DNA of 64,000 nucleotides, from the NCBI GenBank assembly GCA_021371855.1, contig JAJFVL010000017.1:62001-126000 (forward strand), written 5' to 3'. The translations under genes and the position numbers were made by a program. This stretch comes from Bacteroidales bacterium (GTDB taxonomy: Bacteria > Bacteroidota > Bacteroidia > Bacteroidales > VadinHA17). Under the pieces are notes generated by a model. It searched no databases. It was given only the letters and a program-made list of their open reading frames with translations, and was not told where the DNA came from. Of this stretch, positions 35,806 to 43,718 are shown in pieces (the stretch's first letter is position 1; every line of letters begins with the position of its first letter).

Positions 35806-35841
35806 AAAAGACTGTCTCTATTTTGAGATAGTCTTTTTTTG
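35806..35841 (-). terminator. Terminator of the 35845-36288 gene
   Basis: AAAGACTATCTCAAAA and TAGAGACAGTCTTT (minus strand) form a long hairpin followed by eight T residues, directly behind the stop of the upstream minus-strand gene. Confidence 0.75.
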
Positions 35842-35844
35842 TTA

Positions 35845-36288
35845 CTATACGATAGCAACTACATTAGTCCCGTACTTCTCGCGGATCATTGCAAGGGGTA
35901 CCGGTTTCTGGTTAGCTGATCTATGATTACTCTGACGATAATACCAGGACAACTTATTAGCAGAATACCTGAACCCAAGTTCTTTCAAAATATTCTTAAC
36001 CTGATAAGTTTTGCCAGTTACCCAAAGCCATGTTCCGCAGATCTCAAGACTAAGTCCTTCCGGATTAACTTTTTCCTGAAGCTCTTTGATCTTATCTGAC
36101 ACTGTAGCTCTCTCTTTTACTGCTTCATAAACCGGTTTAGAATCATGCAGAACACTCATGAGTGTTGAATATTCTTCTTTAATCGCTTTAAGCATTTCAT
36201 CCTGATCATTAAAGACATTGGATAATTCATCGAAACGTAGCTGAACTTCATCTATAGAAGTGCACCCGAAAAACAGATTACTTTTCAT
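35845..36288 (-). CDS. Mobile-island protein of unknown function
   Basis: The 147-residue protein has an N-terminal coiled-coil-like half. Its C-terminal domain contains LEICGTWLWVTGKTYQVKN and LGFRYSANKLSWYYRQSN. This W-x-W-x-x-G ... L-G-F-x-(Y/W)-S-x-x-K-x-x-W-Y-Y pattern occurs in many proteins of conjugative and integrative elements, sometimes annotated as J-domain proteins, with unknown function. It lies between RadC and the IS remnant, in the same direction as RadC. Confidence 0.6.
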   Translation of the reverse strand: MKSNLFFGCTSIDEVQLRFDELSNVFNDQDEMLKAIKEEYSTLMSVLHDSKPVYEAVKERATVSDKIKELQEKVNPEGLSLEICGTWLWVTGKTYQVKNILKELGFRYSANKLSWYYRQSNHRSANQKPVPLAMIREKYGTNVVAIV

Positions 36289-36330
36289 GATATATAAATT
36301 TTAGAATTTGATAAAGAAATAAATGGATTT

Positions 36331-36357
36331 AAAAAAAAGCCTTCATTACGAAGGCTC
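36331..36357 (-). terminator. Terminator of the RadC gene
   Basis: AGCCTTC and GAAGGCT form a short GC-rich hairpin followed by eight T residues on the minus strand, immediately after the RadC stop codon. Confidence 0.75.
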
Positions 36358-36361
36358 TGAA

Positions 36362-36832
36362 TCATAGAAGTCCATTATCTACAAAACTGTAAAAGTCATC
36401 TTCAGCGGTAATAATAAGATGATCGAGCAACTTAATGTCCATAATATTACCAGCGTCTTTTATCTTCTGAGTAATCTTTATGTCTGATTCGCTCGGATTG
36501 AGATTACCTGAGGGATGATTGTGTGCAATAATCAAACCTGATGCATTCGATTTTAAGGCTGCCTGAAGGATTATCCTGACATCAGTGACAGTACCTGATA
36601 TGCCACCCTTGGATACCGGCAGAATGCCTAATACTGCGTTAGCACGATTCATCAATAGTACTTTGAATTCTTCAACATATTCCACTGTATCAGAATTCCA
36701 GTTTTCTTTTAATAAAGTGAATACATCTCGTGAGCAAGAGATCTTTCTTCTTTGTGATGCCGGCACCTTGCTTTTGTATCTAAGTTCTACTTCGGCAACA
36801 CCGAACATTGATAATTGAATAGCGTTTTTCAT
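36362..36832 (-). CDS. radC: RadC family JAB-domain protein
   Basis: The 156-residue protein is the MPN/JAB metalloprotease-like domain. It has a conserved early Glu in the VEYVEEFKVLLMN region, SGLIIAHNHPSGNLNPSESD with the zinc ligands H-x-H and the distal Asp, and LLDHLIITAEDDFYSF at the end. It lacks the N-terminal HhH part of chromosomal RadC, as is usual for copies in mobile elements. The biochemical role is unresolved. It lies left of the gene-free replication/transfer-like region. Confidence 0.85.
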   Translation of the reverse strand: MKNAIQLSMFGVAEVELRYKSKVPASQRRKISCSRDVFTLLKENWNSDTVEYVEEFKVLLMNRANAVLGILPVSKGGISGTVTDVRIILQAALKSNASGLIIAHNHPSGNLNPSESDIKITQKIKDAGNIMDIKLLDHLIITAEDDFYSFVDNGLL

Positions 36833-37513
36833 TATGGATAAATTTTAGTTAATATCCAATCAGAAAATAAATAAGGTAATCACATTCTTGAAGGATCTGC
36901 AATTAGTCTCAATGAGCGCCTCTCAATTCAAATCATATGGCAATAGTATTTCCAATCACTCTGGTAAATAATCATCTCATGATCATAGTTTGAGCGAGTG
37001 AGCGCAGCGAACGAAGCTCTTTCTAATGGAAAAGTTATTTTTTATTATAGGGTCCCACCCAGGCACAGGATAAAGGCCCCCTTACCCCGGTTGTCTCCGG
37101 TAAAACCGAAAAACGACAATATAAGGTTGTCCCGGCTTACTCAAATAAGGTATTTAACACGACCATAATGAGTAAGAAAACAAAATAGAAATTTCGAACA
37201 TAGTTACCTGAATATTCGAAAAATCAATATTCCTAAGTACCTGCAATAACATAAACAAACAGATTATCTTTTAAATAGCCCTATACAACCTTTTAGCTTA
37301 TGCGGAACCCATTATTAACATTGGGCCGGCGGGCCGGATAAAAGAAGTTTAAGGCATTACCAGAGCGGCTATTTGGCGAAGCCCCGAAGTACATAATACC
37401 TATTATAGGGTTTCAGACCGAAGCACGAAGTGACTATAATATGTGTTATGTAAACATAGCTTAGGAAATTTCAGTAGGGAGAGATAATGTCTTAAACTTC
37501 TTTTTACAAGAGG
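36833..37513. other. Gene-free stretch with small palindromes
   Basis: This region contains several GC-rich islands in AT-rich DNA. They include GAGCGAGTGAGCGCAGCGAA at about 36992, CCCCGGTTGTCTCCGGTAAAA near 37095 (given here in two parts, CCCCGGTTG and TCTCCGGTAAAA), and GGGCCGGCGGGCCGG at about 37323. No coding frame was recognised. Together with the tandem repeats just to the right it is the best place for an origin of replication or transfer. Confidence 0.4.
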
Positions 37514-37788
37514 AAGGCCCTCCATTAATTCACCATGGTTAAATAGGGATAGGCTCTACTGAATTCATTTTTATGTCAAATTGAATTTCTGTGACAAAAA
37601 TGAATCTACTGTTTCCGAAGTGTCACAAGAATTGTTGTTATGTAAAATTAAAGGTCATCCTTTTATTCATCATGGCTAAATAGGGATAGTGCTCTGTTGA
37701 ATCCATTTTAATGTCAAATTTAATTTCTGTGACAAAAATGAACCTGCTGTTTCCGAAGTGTCACAGAAATTACTGTTATATTAAATTC
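37514..37788. repeat. Two tandem 137-bp repeats with internal dyads (candidate origin)
   Basis: Copies 37514-37650 and 37651-37788 are directly adjacent and align along their whole length with scattered mismatches and one single-base insertion. Each contains an inverted repeat separated by about 24 bases. In copy 2 it is perfect, AATTTCTGTGACA and TGTCACAGAAATT. Each copy also has an ATAGGGATAG segment. The pair lies 150 bp from the replication-type genes. Such directly repeated dyads are typical of initiator or relaxase binding sites. Confidence 0.6.
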
Positions 37789-37933
37789 ATTCATGGTGCT
37801 TTGTTTTAAGCTTAATATTTACACTGATAGAATCTATACTTTAAATTTAACCCAAAATGGAGTAAGAATGTAAAGAATAAGAAATGTTAATGTTCTGGAG
37901 AATTTATTTTCTATTAATTTGATTCAGAATTAT

Positions 37934-38782
37934 TTATTTTAACTTATTTCGACAATTAAAAATTGTGGCTAAATTGTATTTATTGTGCATCTTAAGGCAT
38001 TTATCAAACTGACAATCACACTCGAATTGATTGTATTTTGGTGAATACTGTGAAATTCTGTGAAAATAACTTCTACCTAATTCACCAAATGCATTACCAA
38101 GTGCTTTAGCTATAGTCGAACTTTGAGAGTAATCTCCAGTTATATCCAATTCCTTTGCTTCAATTTCGTCTATTAAATCGTATAGACCATTATCTTTATC
38201 TTTATGATAAAATGACTGAGGTTTTGGTAATTGAAATAGTCCGCTATAAGGAATTACCTTTTTGTTAAGAATTGCATCACTATCATACGACAATATCTGC
38301 AATCGAGAAATACCATAACATGTGGGATCTATTACAATTCCTAATTCCTTAAAAGATTTCTCAAGTGCCAAATAATGTGAAATATATTTTTTTGGGTATT
38401 TTAGCATAATTACAAGGATTAATCCTTTACCTGAAGCACTAAGTGCCGCAAATTCAACTTCTTTCCAGACTCCTAATGTATCTCTCAAACAATTCCAGTC
38501 TTCTATTTCAGAATTCTGCAAAGCTTCAATACTGATACATATTCTACCTGATTGACAAATCAAACCACTTGTATCCAGTTCCCTAAAGATTCCTGAAATA
38601 GTTACACAAGGTAAGTCTTTCATTAATTTAGCTTCTTTTTCAGAATTAGATCTTATTGTATCAATTTCATTTTTAAATTTCCCATTTAGAATTGCATTAT
38701 AAAACTCTTTTAATAAAACTTCATCATATGGTTTGGTGCTGAATTGATTTTTAAATAGTGAAATCTTTGTTATGTTATTCAT
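37934..38782 (-). CDS. BT4734/BF3469 family protein (VirE N-terminal-like)
   Basis: The start is taken at MNNITKISLF, 13 residues inside the longest frame. The roughly 280-residue protein shows the pattern of this family, common in Bacteroidota integrative elements: LPCVTISGIF, VEFAALSASGKGLILVIML, and a GIVIDPTCYGISRLQILSYD segment resembling the active part of archaeo-eukaryotic-type primases. It is therefore a probable primase module. The partner helicase gene lies 225 bp upstream on the same strand. Confidence 0.75.
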   Translation of the reverse strand: MNNITKISLFKNQFSTKPYDEVLLKEFYNAILNGKFKNEIDTIRSNSEKEAKLMKDLPCVTISGIFRELDTSGLICQSGRICISIEALQNSEIEDWNCLRDTLGVWKEVEFAALSASGKGLILVIMLKYPKKYISHYLALEKSFKELGIVIDPTCYGISRLQILSYDSDAILNKKVIPYSGLFQLPKPQSFYHKDKDNGLYDLIDEIEAKELDITGDYSQSSTIAKALGNAFGELGRSYFHRISQYSPKYNQFECDCQFDKCLKMHNKYNLATIFNCRNKLK

Positions 38783-39006
38783 ATTATGCATGTTAAAAAG
38801 ATATTTGATAAATAGTAACACTCTGTAACAAACTTGTAATAAAGTTTGTTACGTTCTATATTATTGTTATTCAGTATATATACATAAGTTTAACTTTTGT
38901 AACATTTTTTTATATATAATGAAGAGTATAAAGAATATAAGTAGATATTATAAGAGCTTCCGGCATTTTGAAAATATTTGTTACACATACTTCAATTAAT
39001 TAATAA

Positions 39007-40323
39007 TTAATCCATTACCTTGTAACAATCATTTGTTTCAGTCGATAATTTTGTTACAAAATCAGTGCGTTTAAAATAATAAGGTCTTCCTACTATGGAT
39101 TTAGCGGTTTGAAAAGGTGTATATCTATGATTATCATCAGGAAACATTTTAAACTCATTTTTAAGTGTTCTCCGTATAGAGTTAATCCCAACCCTATTAT
39201 TATTTGAGAAAAACTTCTCTTTAATATCGGTTGGTGCAGCATAAATGAATTCTTGGTCAGTATTGTTGAAATAGTTAATTAAATGCTCTATTAGGTCTTT
39301 GTACAGATCTGATTTACTTTCTCTCACTACTGCATCCAAACTAGAATTTTTTAATTCATCAGTTGTAAAACCAGATCGGCTTACAGTCCAATCAACCTTT
39401 GGCAACGATTTAAGAAAGTCCAAAAATGCCGGAATCTCTTTTATCAGATCATCTTCAATTGCATGGTTTATAAATTCTGGTTTGCCAAGCTTTCTTACAA
39501 AAAACCTAATTTCATTGGCTTCAACAACGGCAAAGTCATCTTCATTATTTGATGTCAGAATTATCTTTACATAACATTGAATCTTATATGGGGTTACAAA
39601 TTTTTGATTTACTTGAATAAACTTGGCTGTAGCCAATGCTTTTAATTTGTCTACTGTTTGTTTTTGACTAAAAAGAGATTCCTCGATTGCAACGATATTT
39701 TTAGTAGCGTAATGGCTATTAAAGTTGCTTAACAAATCAGATGAAGAGATTATTACCATATTTGCACCGAAAAGTGCATTTATCCAATTCAGAAAAGTTG
39801 TCTTTCCTGTACCTCTTTCAGCAGATACCAAAGCAAGAATAACAGTGGACCTGTCAGGATGTAAATAGAGTATCTGTAGGTACCTTAGACCTAGTTCATA
39901 CTGTTCTCCGAAAACATGTTTTAATAAACGTTCTGTCCATATCCAATTGCCTTGCTTTGCAACGTGAAGAAATTCTGAATAGATATTATAACAATTCTGA
40001 ACAACTTGTTTAAAATCAATATTACTGGGCTCCACAATAAAGTCATCATAATGAGGTATTGTCTTAGGATAATCAGTCCCAAAATCCTGCACTATTTCTG
40101 ATTTGAGCCATTGCTTTAATTCTTTTCTCTTAAAGCCATACCTATCAGTTTTTTCAATTATTTTATAATAATTACAGCCTATCCTTATATAAGGACATTC
40201 ATCAGTTAAATGTCGTATTCCTGAACCTAATTTGATCATTTCTGGCCCCAATTTGAATCCTTTTGGACCGAACTTGAAACTTCCAAACTCTTTGGGTTCT
40301 AATAATAATTCATCGTCTTCCAT
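39007..40323 (-). CDS. Primase-helicase family protein (DUF5906-type, SF3-like)
   Basis: The 438-residue protein carries ILALVSAERGTGKTTFLNWI (Walker A, about residues 162-180), IVAIEESLF (Walker B) and VKIILTSNNEDDF (sensor/motif C), in the order of phage and plasmid SF3-like replicative helicases. A helical C-terminal domain probably binds DNA or the primase. It should unwind the element's DNA during its own replication, acting with the adjacent VirE-N-like primase. Confidence 0.8.
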   Translation of the reverse strand: MEDDELLLEPKEFGSFKFGPKGFKLGPEMIKLGSGIRHLTDECPYIRIGCNYYKIIEKTDRYGFKRKELKQWLKSEIVQDFGTDYPKTIPHYDDFIVEPSNIDFKQVVQNCYNIYSEFLHVAKQGNWIWTERLLKHVFGEQYELGLRYLQILYLHPDRSTVILALVSAERGTGKTTFLNWINALFGANMVIISSSDLLSNFNSHYATKNIVAIEESLFSQKQTVDKLKALATAKFIQVNQKFVTPYKIQCYVKIILTSNNEDDFAVVEANEIRFFVRKLGKPEFINHAIEDDLIKEIPAFLDFLKSLPKVDWTVSRSGFTTDELKNSSLDAVVRESKSDLYKDLIEHLINYFNNTDQEFIYAAPTDIKEKFFSNNNRVGINSIRRTLKNEFKMFPDDNHRYTPFQTAKSIVGRPYYFKRTDFVTKLSTETNDCYKVMD

Positions 40324-40387
40324 TTTCCCCTTTTCTTCCTTTCTTCAGATTATCTAATATTTTTTATTCACATTGCTTTTGGATCCT

Positions 40388-40690
40388 TTACTTCCTTTTA
40401 AGAGTAAGGTATTTAACTGCTTGATTTTCTAATTCAGCAATAGTAATATGGCGGTCAGTCTTCAACCAATTCTCAATTTCTGTCCTATCAAAGAACAGGT
40501 GTTTCGACTGTTTGTAAAAGGGAATGCCTTGTCTGCAGGTGAGTTTATACAAATGACTTTTCGATAGCCCGGTTAACTTGGAAGTTTCATCGAGATTGAG
40601 TACATTTTTTGATACAGTTAAAAGATCCTCAATATTTTTGAGTCTTTCTTCCTGATTAAGCAATTGTTCCATTAGTTCTTTTTCTGCCAT
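40388..40690 (-). CDS. Excisionase-like helix-turn-helix protein
   Basis: The 100-residue protein has a coiled-coil N-terminus (LLNQEERLKNIEDLL) and a MerR/excisionase-type HTH domain with LNLDETSKLTGLSKSHLYKL, QGIPFYKQ, and LFFDRTEIENWLKTDR. Proteins of this type direct excision or regulate integrative elements. It lies between the integrase and the replication genes on the same strand, separated from the integrase by a terminator. Confidence 0.8.
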   Translation of the reverse strand: MAEKELMEQLLNQEERLKNIEDLLTVSKNVLNLDETSKLTGLSKSHLYKLTCRQGIPFYKQSKHLFFDRTEIENWLKTDRHITIAELENQAVKYLTLKRK

Positions 40691-40722
40691 AATTCTTTTT
40701 TAATTATTAATACAAAATAAAA

Positions 40723-40767
40723 AGCCCAGCCATATTTATAATTTTCATTATTAAATATGACTGGGCT
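40723..40767 (-). terminator. Terminator of the integrase gene
   Basis: AGCCCAG-x-CATATTTA pairs with TAAATATG-x-CTGGGCT. On the minus strand the hairpin is followed by TTTTTATTTT. It lies downstream of the integrase stop. Confidence 0.8.
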
Positions 40768-40906
40768 CAATAAGTGCTCTGTCAATAGGAACAAAGATTA
40801 GAAAGAATAACAGGTATAAGAAATAATTAGCTTAGTTTTTGTCAACATCATGATAAGATTTTCCCTTCTGATATATATCATGTTGGTATATAATTAATTA
40901 TTCCTT

Positions 40907-42061
40907 TTATTCCTGCTCACTTATTTCCAAGTCAGGTAATGTGTTTACAGCTTGTGCTTTTAATCGATTTACAATATGAGTGTATTTTTGAGTGTGTTCA
41001 ATTTTTGAGTGTCCTAAAAGGTTTCCAACAGTTTTAATATCAGTCATGTTCATTAATAAAATTGTTGCGAAACTATGTCGTGCAGAATGCCAGGTAATTT
41101 TCTTTTCTATCCCAGCTCTTTTTGCCCAGGCTCTTAATGTCTTTAAACAGCCTGTAAATGAAGGAAGGTTAAAAACTGAATCATCAGGATTTCTGTGTTC
41201 TCCAATAAGTTTAATAGCAGCTGGATTAAGGTCAATGGTTACTTCACGCCCGGTTTTTTGTTGAGGTTTCTTAATAAGACCATTTGTAATATGCTTATAT
41301 TTTAAATCTACAACATCGCAAAATCTCAAACCTGTATTTAGGCATAAAAGGAATGCCCTTTTTATTTCCGGATTGCCACATTTAGCAGAGGCTAGTTTAA
41401 CAACTTCCTCAGCTGTTAAAATTTCTTTTGGTATACCATCAGGGACTTTGCAAGTTACTTTTTCGCCAGGATTCTTAGTAAATAATCCTTCCTCTGTTGC
41501 AGCATTCAGTATCTTTTTAAATCTGGCAAATACCGAATTTGGGGTTTCTCCATTGTACTTATTTAATAGATAATCACGATATCCTGTTATCTTAACCTGA
41601 TCTATCTGATGAGGTGTCAGGTACTGTTCATTCACGTATGTTTTAAACTGATCTACGGCCATATTAATCATTCTGATATCCTTCTTCTGATATCTATCAA
41701 TATAGGCCTGACAATAATCAAAAAAATTACTCTTCTTCCGAAATGGGGCAATTAGTCCTTCTGAATTATGACTCAGATCGCTTTCTCTATTATTCCTTAT
41801 CAATTGCGCCAATGTGAGATGTTCTTCATTTTCTTTTCGTTCGGTCGGATTTTTAGGATTATCAACTAAATAAACTTTCAGATACTCAACCTTCCTCTGA
41901 GTTTTAAGTTTTCCTTCATCATTTTTAGTATATCCTTGGTAATAATCAAGATAGAGCGAAATCGTCCCATTGGCTAACCTTTTTCCTCTTAATCTTACAT
42001 TTAAACTCTTTCCAGGAGAATAATTAAGAATTTTTGCTTTAATAGATTTTGTGTTTCCCAT
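40907..42061 (-). CDS. Tyrosine recombinase (integrase)
   Basis: The start MGNTKSIKAKILNYSPGK is preferred. The longest frame begins at 42121 and would overlap the GGATACAAA repeats. The product (384 residues) has an Arm/SAM-like N-terminal part (ISLYLDYYQGY), a core-binding domain (TPNSVFARFKKILNAATEEG) and the catalytic domain with NTGLRFCDV (Arg I), HSARHSFAT (His-x-x-Arg) and LLGHSKIEHTQKYTHI (His and nucleophile Tyr). It is expected to recombine the tRNA-Leu 3' end. Its 5' end faces attR, 190 bp away. Confidence 0.92.
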   Translation of the reverse strand: MGNTKSIKAKILNYSPGKSLNVRLRGKRLANGTISLYLDYYQGYTKNDEGKLKTQRKVEYLKVYLVDNPKNPTERKENEEHLTLAQLIRNNRESDLSHNSEGLIAPFRKKSNFFDYCQAYIDRYQKKDIRMINMAVDQFKTYVNEQYLTPHQIDQVKITGYRDYLLNKYNGETPNSVFARFKKILNAATEEGLFTKNPGEKVTCKVPDGIPKEILTAEEVVKLASAKCGNPEIKRAFLLCLNTGLRFCDVVDLKYKHITNGLIKKPQQKTGREVTIDLNPAAIKLIGEHRNPDDSVFNLPSFTGCLKTLRAWAKRAGIEKKITWHSARHSFATILLMNMTDIKTVGNLLGHSKIEHTQKYTHIVNRLKAQAVNTLPDLEISEQE

Positions 42062-42112
42062 AGTTATTATTTGCATTCTTATGTTATCCAAAGCTAATGA
42101 TAATTTTAATCC

Positions 42113-42133
42113 GGGATACAAATAGGATACAAA
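42113..42133 (+). repeat. GGATACAAA direct repeats, right arm
   Basis: GATACAAATAGGATACAAA recurs here in the same orientation as at the left end (14146-14164). It lies between the integrase start and attR, a typical position for arm-type binding sites. Confidence 0.55.
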
Positions 42134-42248
42134 TATTAGTTAACTTCATGCATATTATAAGAAATTATTCAACATTGCAAAACATTTATAATGTTGATAT
42201 ATTGTCTTTTAATATATTAATATTTTCTTATATTTTCCAGGTTGCGTA

Positions 42249-42263
42249 CCCGCTCCGGGTACA
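42249..42263 (+). other. attR core
   Basis: This is an exact copy of the 15-bp attL core CCCGCTCCGGGTACA, at the chromosome side of the integrase. The sequence behind it begins with AGAAAAAG and a terminator-like hairpin, probably the tRNA's earlier 3' flank. Confidence 0.75.
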
Positions 42264-42269
42264 GAAAAA

Positions 42270-42316
42270 GATCGAGAGTGAGAGTGAGTGCGAGAGCAGT
42301 CACGAGCACTCTCATC
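42270..42316 (+). terminator. Displaced tRNA-Leu terminator
   Basis: GATCGAGAGTG and CACTCTCATC flank a GA-rich loop and are followed by eight T residues. The hairpin sits 7 bp behind the attR copy of the tRNA 3' end, where a tRNA terminator is expected, and would have been separated from the tRNA by the insertion. Confidence 0.5.
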
Positions 42317-42377
42317 TTTTTTTTCTCACTTCGTCCTCCGTAGCTTCAGCGAAGGAGGGCTCTTACACTATAACTAG

Positions 42378-43718
42378 CTAAACCCCTGAAACCATCACGC
42401 CTTCAAAGACCAGACTTGGAAGCCGCGCCTGGCTGAAAATCCAGGGATCGTTGGCAATTTCAACCAGTTTATTCCAGAATTGCAGATGGTTGTCAGCAAT
42501 GTTCATCTCAGCCACATTCTGAACAAATTGCCCCTTTTCAAATAACTTGCCAATAATCCCTACTGAGAAATCACCTGTTGTGGAATTAGAATTCCCACCA
42601 ATATAATCAGTTATTAAGATGCAACGTCCCAGATCTTTTATTATATCATTTACACTGCGTGATCCAGGGGGAATGATAATATTGCCAACAGAACCTGATG
42701 TCGGTTCCCAGCCTAATTTCCGGCTGTAATACCAATCGACCATAAACTCATTTACTGTTCCTTCAGTTATAAGGTTGCGTCTTTTTGCCGGAAATCCGTC
42801 TCCATCATAGTACTTTGAGCCAAGACCCCTGGGGAGTAAAGGATCATCCTGGATTGTCAGTAACTTACTCCCAATTGATTTACCTTTTTTGTCAGCCAGG
42901 AAAGATCTTTTCTGCTGGATATTTGCCCCTGCCATCGGATCGAACAAACCGCCCAGAACACGAGCTGCTCCACGATTTTCAAGAATAATAGGTATTTTGG
43001 TCGAGGCAATCTTTTTACCTCCAAGGAGATCAAGCGTTCTTACTGCAGCTTCAGTTCCAATATCCTGAAACGGTGGCAAGTCGCTTTTGTATCTGCAACC
43101 TATATAATTATAGCCTGCAGGGCGACGGTCCCCTTCATCCTTTGCGGTCATACTTGCTCCTGCCTGGCAGTAGGTGCCCTTTGTTGAGCCGCTAAAACCA
43201 TTGCTTGACTTTATAAATTCTTCAAAAGATTCATCATATACCCCAGCCTCAACTGAAATAACCTTATCGCCTCCTTTAGTCAGGCATGCATCTTCAACAG
43301 TTTTTACCATGCTATGTCTGTTTTCCGGGGTAATCTGGTTATAATCCGGATCATTTAGCTGAAGGTCGGCAGTTATTCCGCCAGCATAATATTTTGGATC
43401 AGGAAGTGTGCGGAATGGATCTTCCTCCATAATTTTAGCATTATCAACCACCTCCGCTATGAATCCGGTAAGGGTTGATTGTCGGAAATCAGGAGTGGAC
43501 TTACCAGCAAAGCGGTTATTCATAAAAACCTCAAGATAAAGGTTCTTGGTGGTAGCCTCCTTAATGACTTCAGGCTTACGGTCACGATAACTGATTTCCA
43601 CAAGTCTTCTCTTTGAAAGGCTTACCCTGCAATCGCCTGCTCCGGCTTTTTTTGTCTGATCAATAACCCAGTCAGCCAGTTCCTGCAGATTTAGCTGCTG
43701 TTCTGTTTTGTAACTCAT
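42378..43718 (-). CDS. TldE/PmbA-like subunit of the TldD/E metalloprotease
   Basis: The 446-residue protein belongs to the PmbA/TldD family: CRVSLSKRRLVEISYRD at the start, IPIILENRGAARVLGGLFDP in the middle, and GNSNSTTGDFSVGIIGKLFE near the end. It lacks the HExxxH motif, as the TldE subunit does. TldD/E heterodimers degrade unfolded or modified peptides. Its start overlaps the stop of the TldD gene by 4 bp, so the subunits are translationally coupled. Confidence 0.9.
   Translation of the reverse strand: MSYKTEQQLNLQELADWVIDQTKKAGAGDCRVSLSKRRLVEISYRDRKPEVIKEATTKNLYLEVFMNNRFAGKSTPDFRQSTLTGFIAEVVDNAKIMEEDPFRTLPDPKYYAGGITADLQLNDPDYNQITPENRHSMVKTVEDACLTKGGDKVISVEAGVYDESFEEFIKSSNGFSGSTKGTYCQAGASMTAKDEGDRRPAGYNYIGCRYKSDLPPFQDIGTEAAVRTLDLLGGKKIASTKIPIILENRGAARVLGGLFDPMAGANIQQKRSFLADKKGKSIGSKLLTIQDDPLLPRGLGSKYYDGDGFPAKRRNLITEGTVNEFMVDWYYSRKLGWEPTSGSVGNIIIPPGSRSVNDIIKDLGRCILITDYIGGNSNSTTGDFSVGIIGKLFEKGQFVQNVAEMNIADNHLQFWNKLVEIANDPWIFSQARLPSLVFEGVMVSGV

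Larger units (their letters stand above)
34037..35835 (+). mobile_element. IS1182-family remnant, interrupted by another IS
   Basis: The left end GAGGCTGTCTGAAAAGG is typical of IS1182-like elements. From 34138 the plus strand reads IKFKPYQKNQLMAIPLTLGK, then, after a one-base frameshift, PVRVLNHIIDEINIDPF, stop, KKFKGGWYTSYHPCMLI. The second IS follows, and the reading resumes from 35690 as KVLVYSYL, stop, NIYSSRKMDAYLKP, all parts of an IS1182 transposase N-terminus. The remaining transposase is deleted. TTTTGAGATAGTC near 35835 may be the right end (about 11 of 15 matches). Confidence 0.75.
14083..42263. mobile_element. Integrative element in tRNA-Leu, about 28 kb
   Basis: The element is bounded by the 15-bp direct repeat CCCGCTCCGGGTACA, once inside the tRNA-Leu 3' end and once at 42249-42263. 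A tyrosine recombinase gene points its 5' end at the right junction, with an excisionase-like HTH gene beside it. Replication-type genes (VirE-N/BT4734, primase-helicase), RadC and a tandem repeat lie in the right third. Cargo is defence-like nucleic-acid enzymes plus a TonB receptor pair. No relaxase, coupling protein or Tra genes are seen, so transfer would need a helper. All genes but one are on the minus strand. Confidence 0.8.

Noticed and set aside
37514..37788. CRISPR array
   Set aside because: Only two long adjacent copies without unique spacers, and no cas genes.
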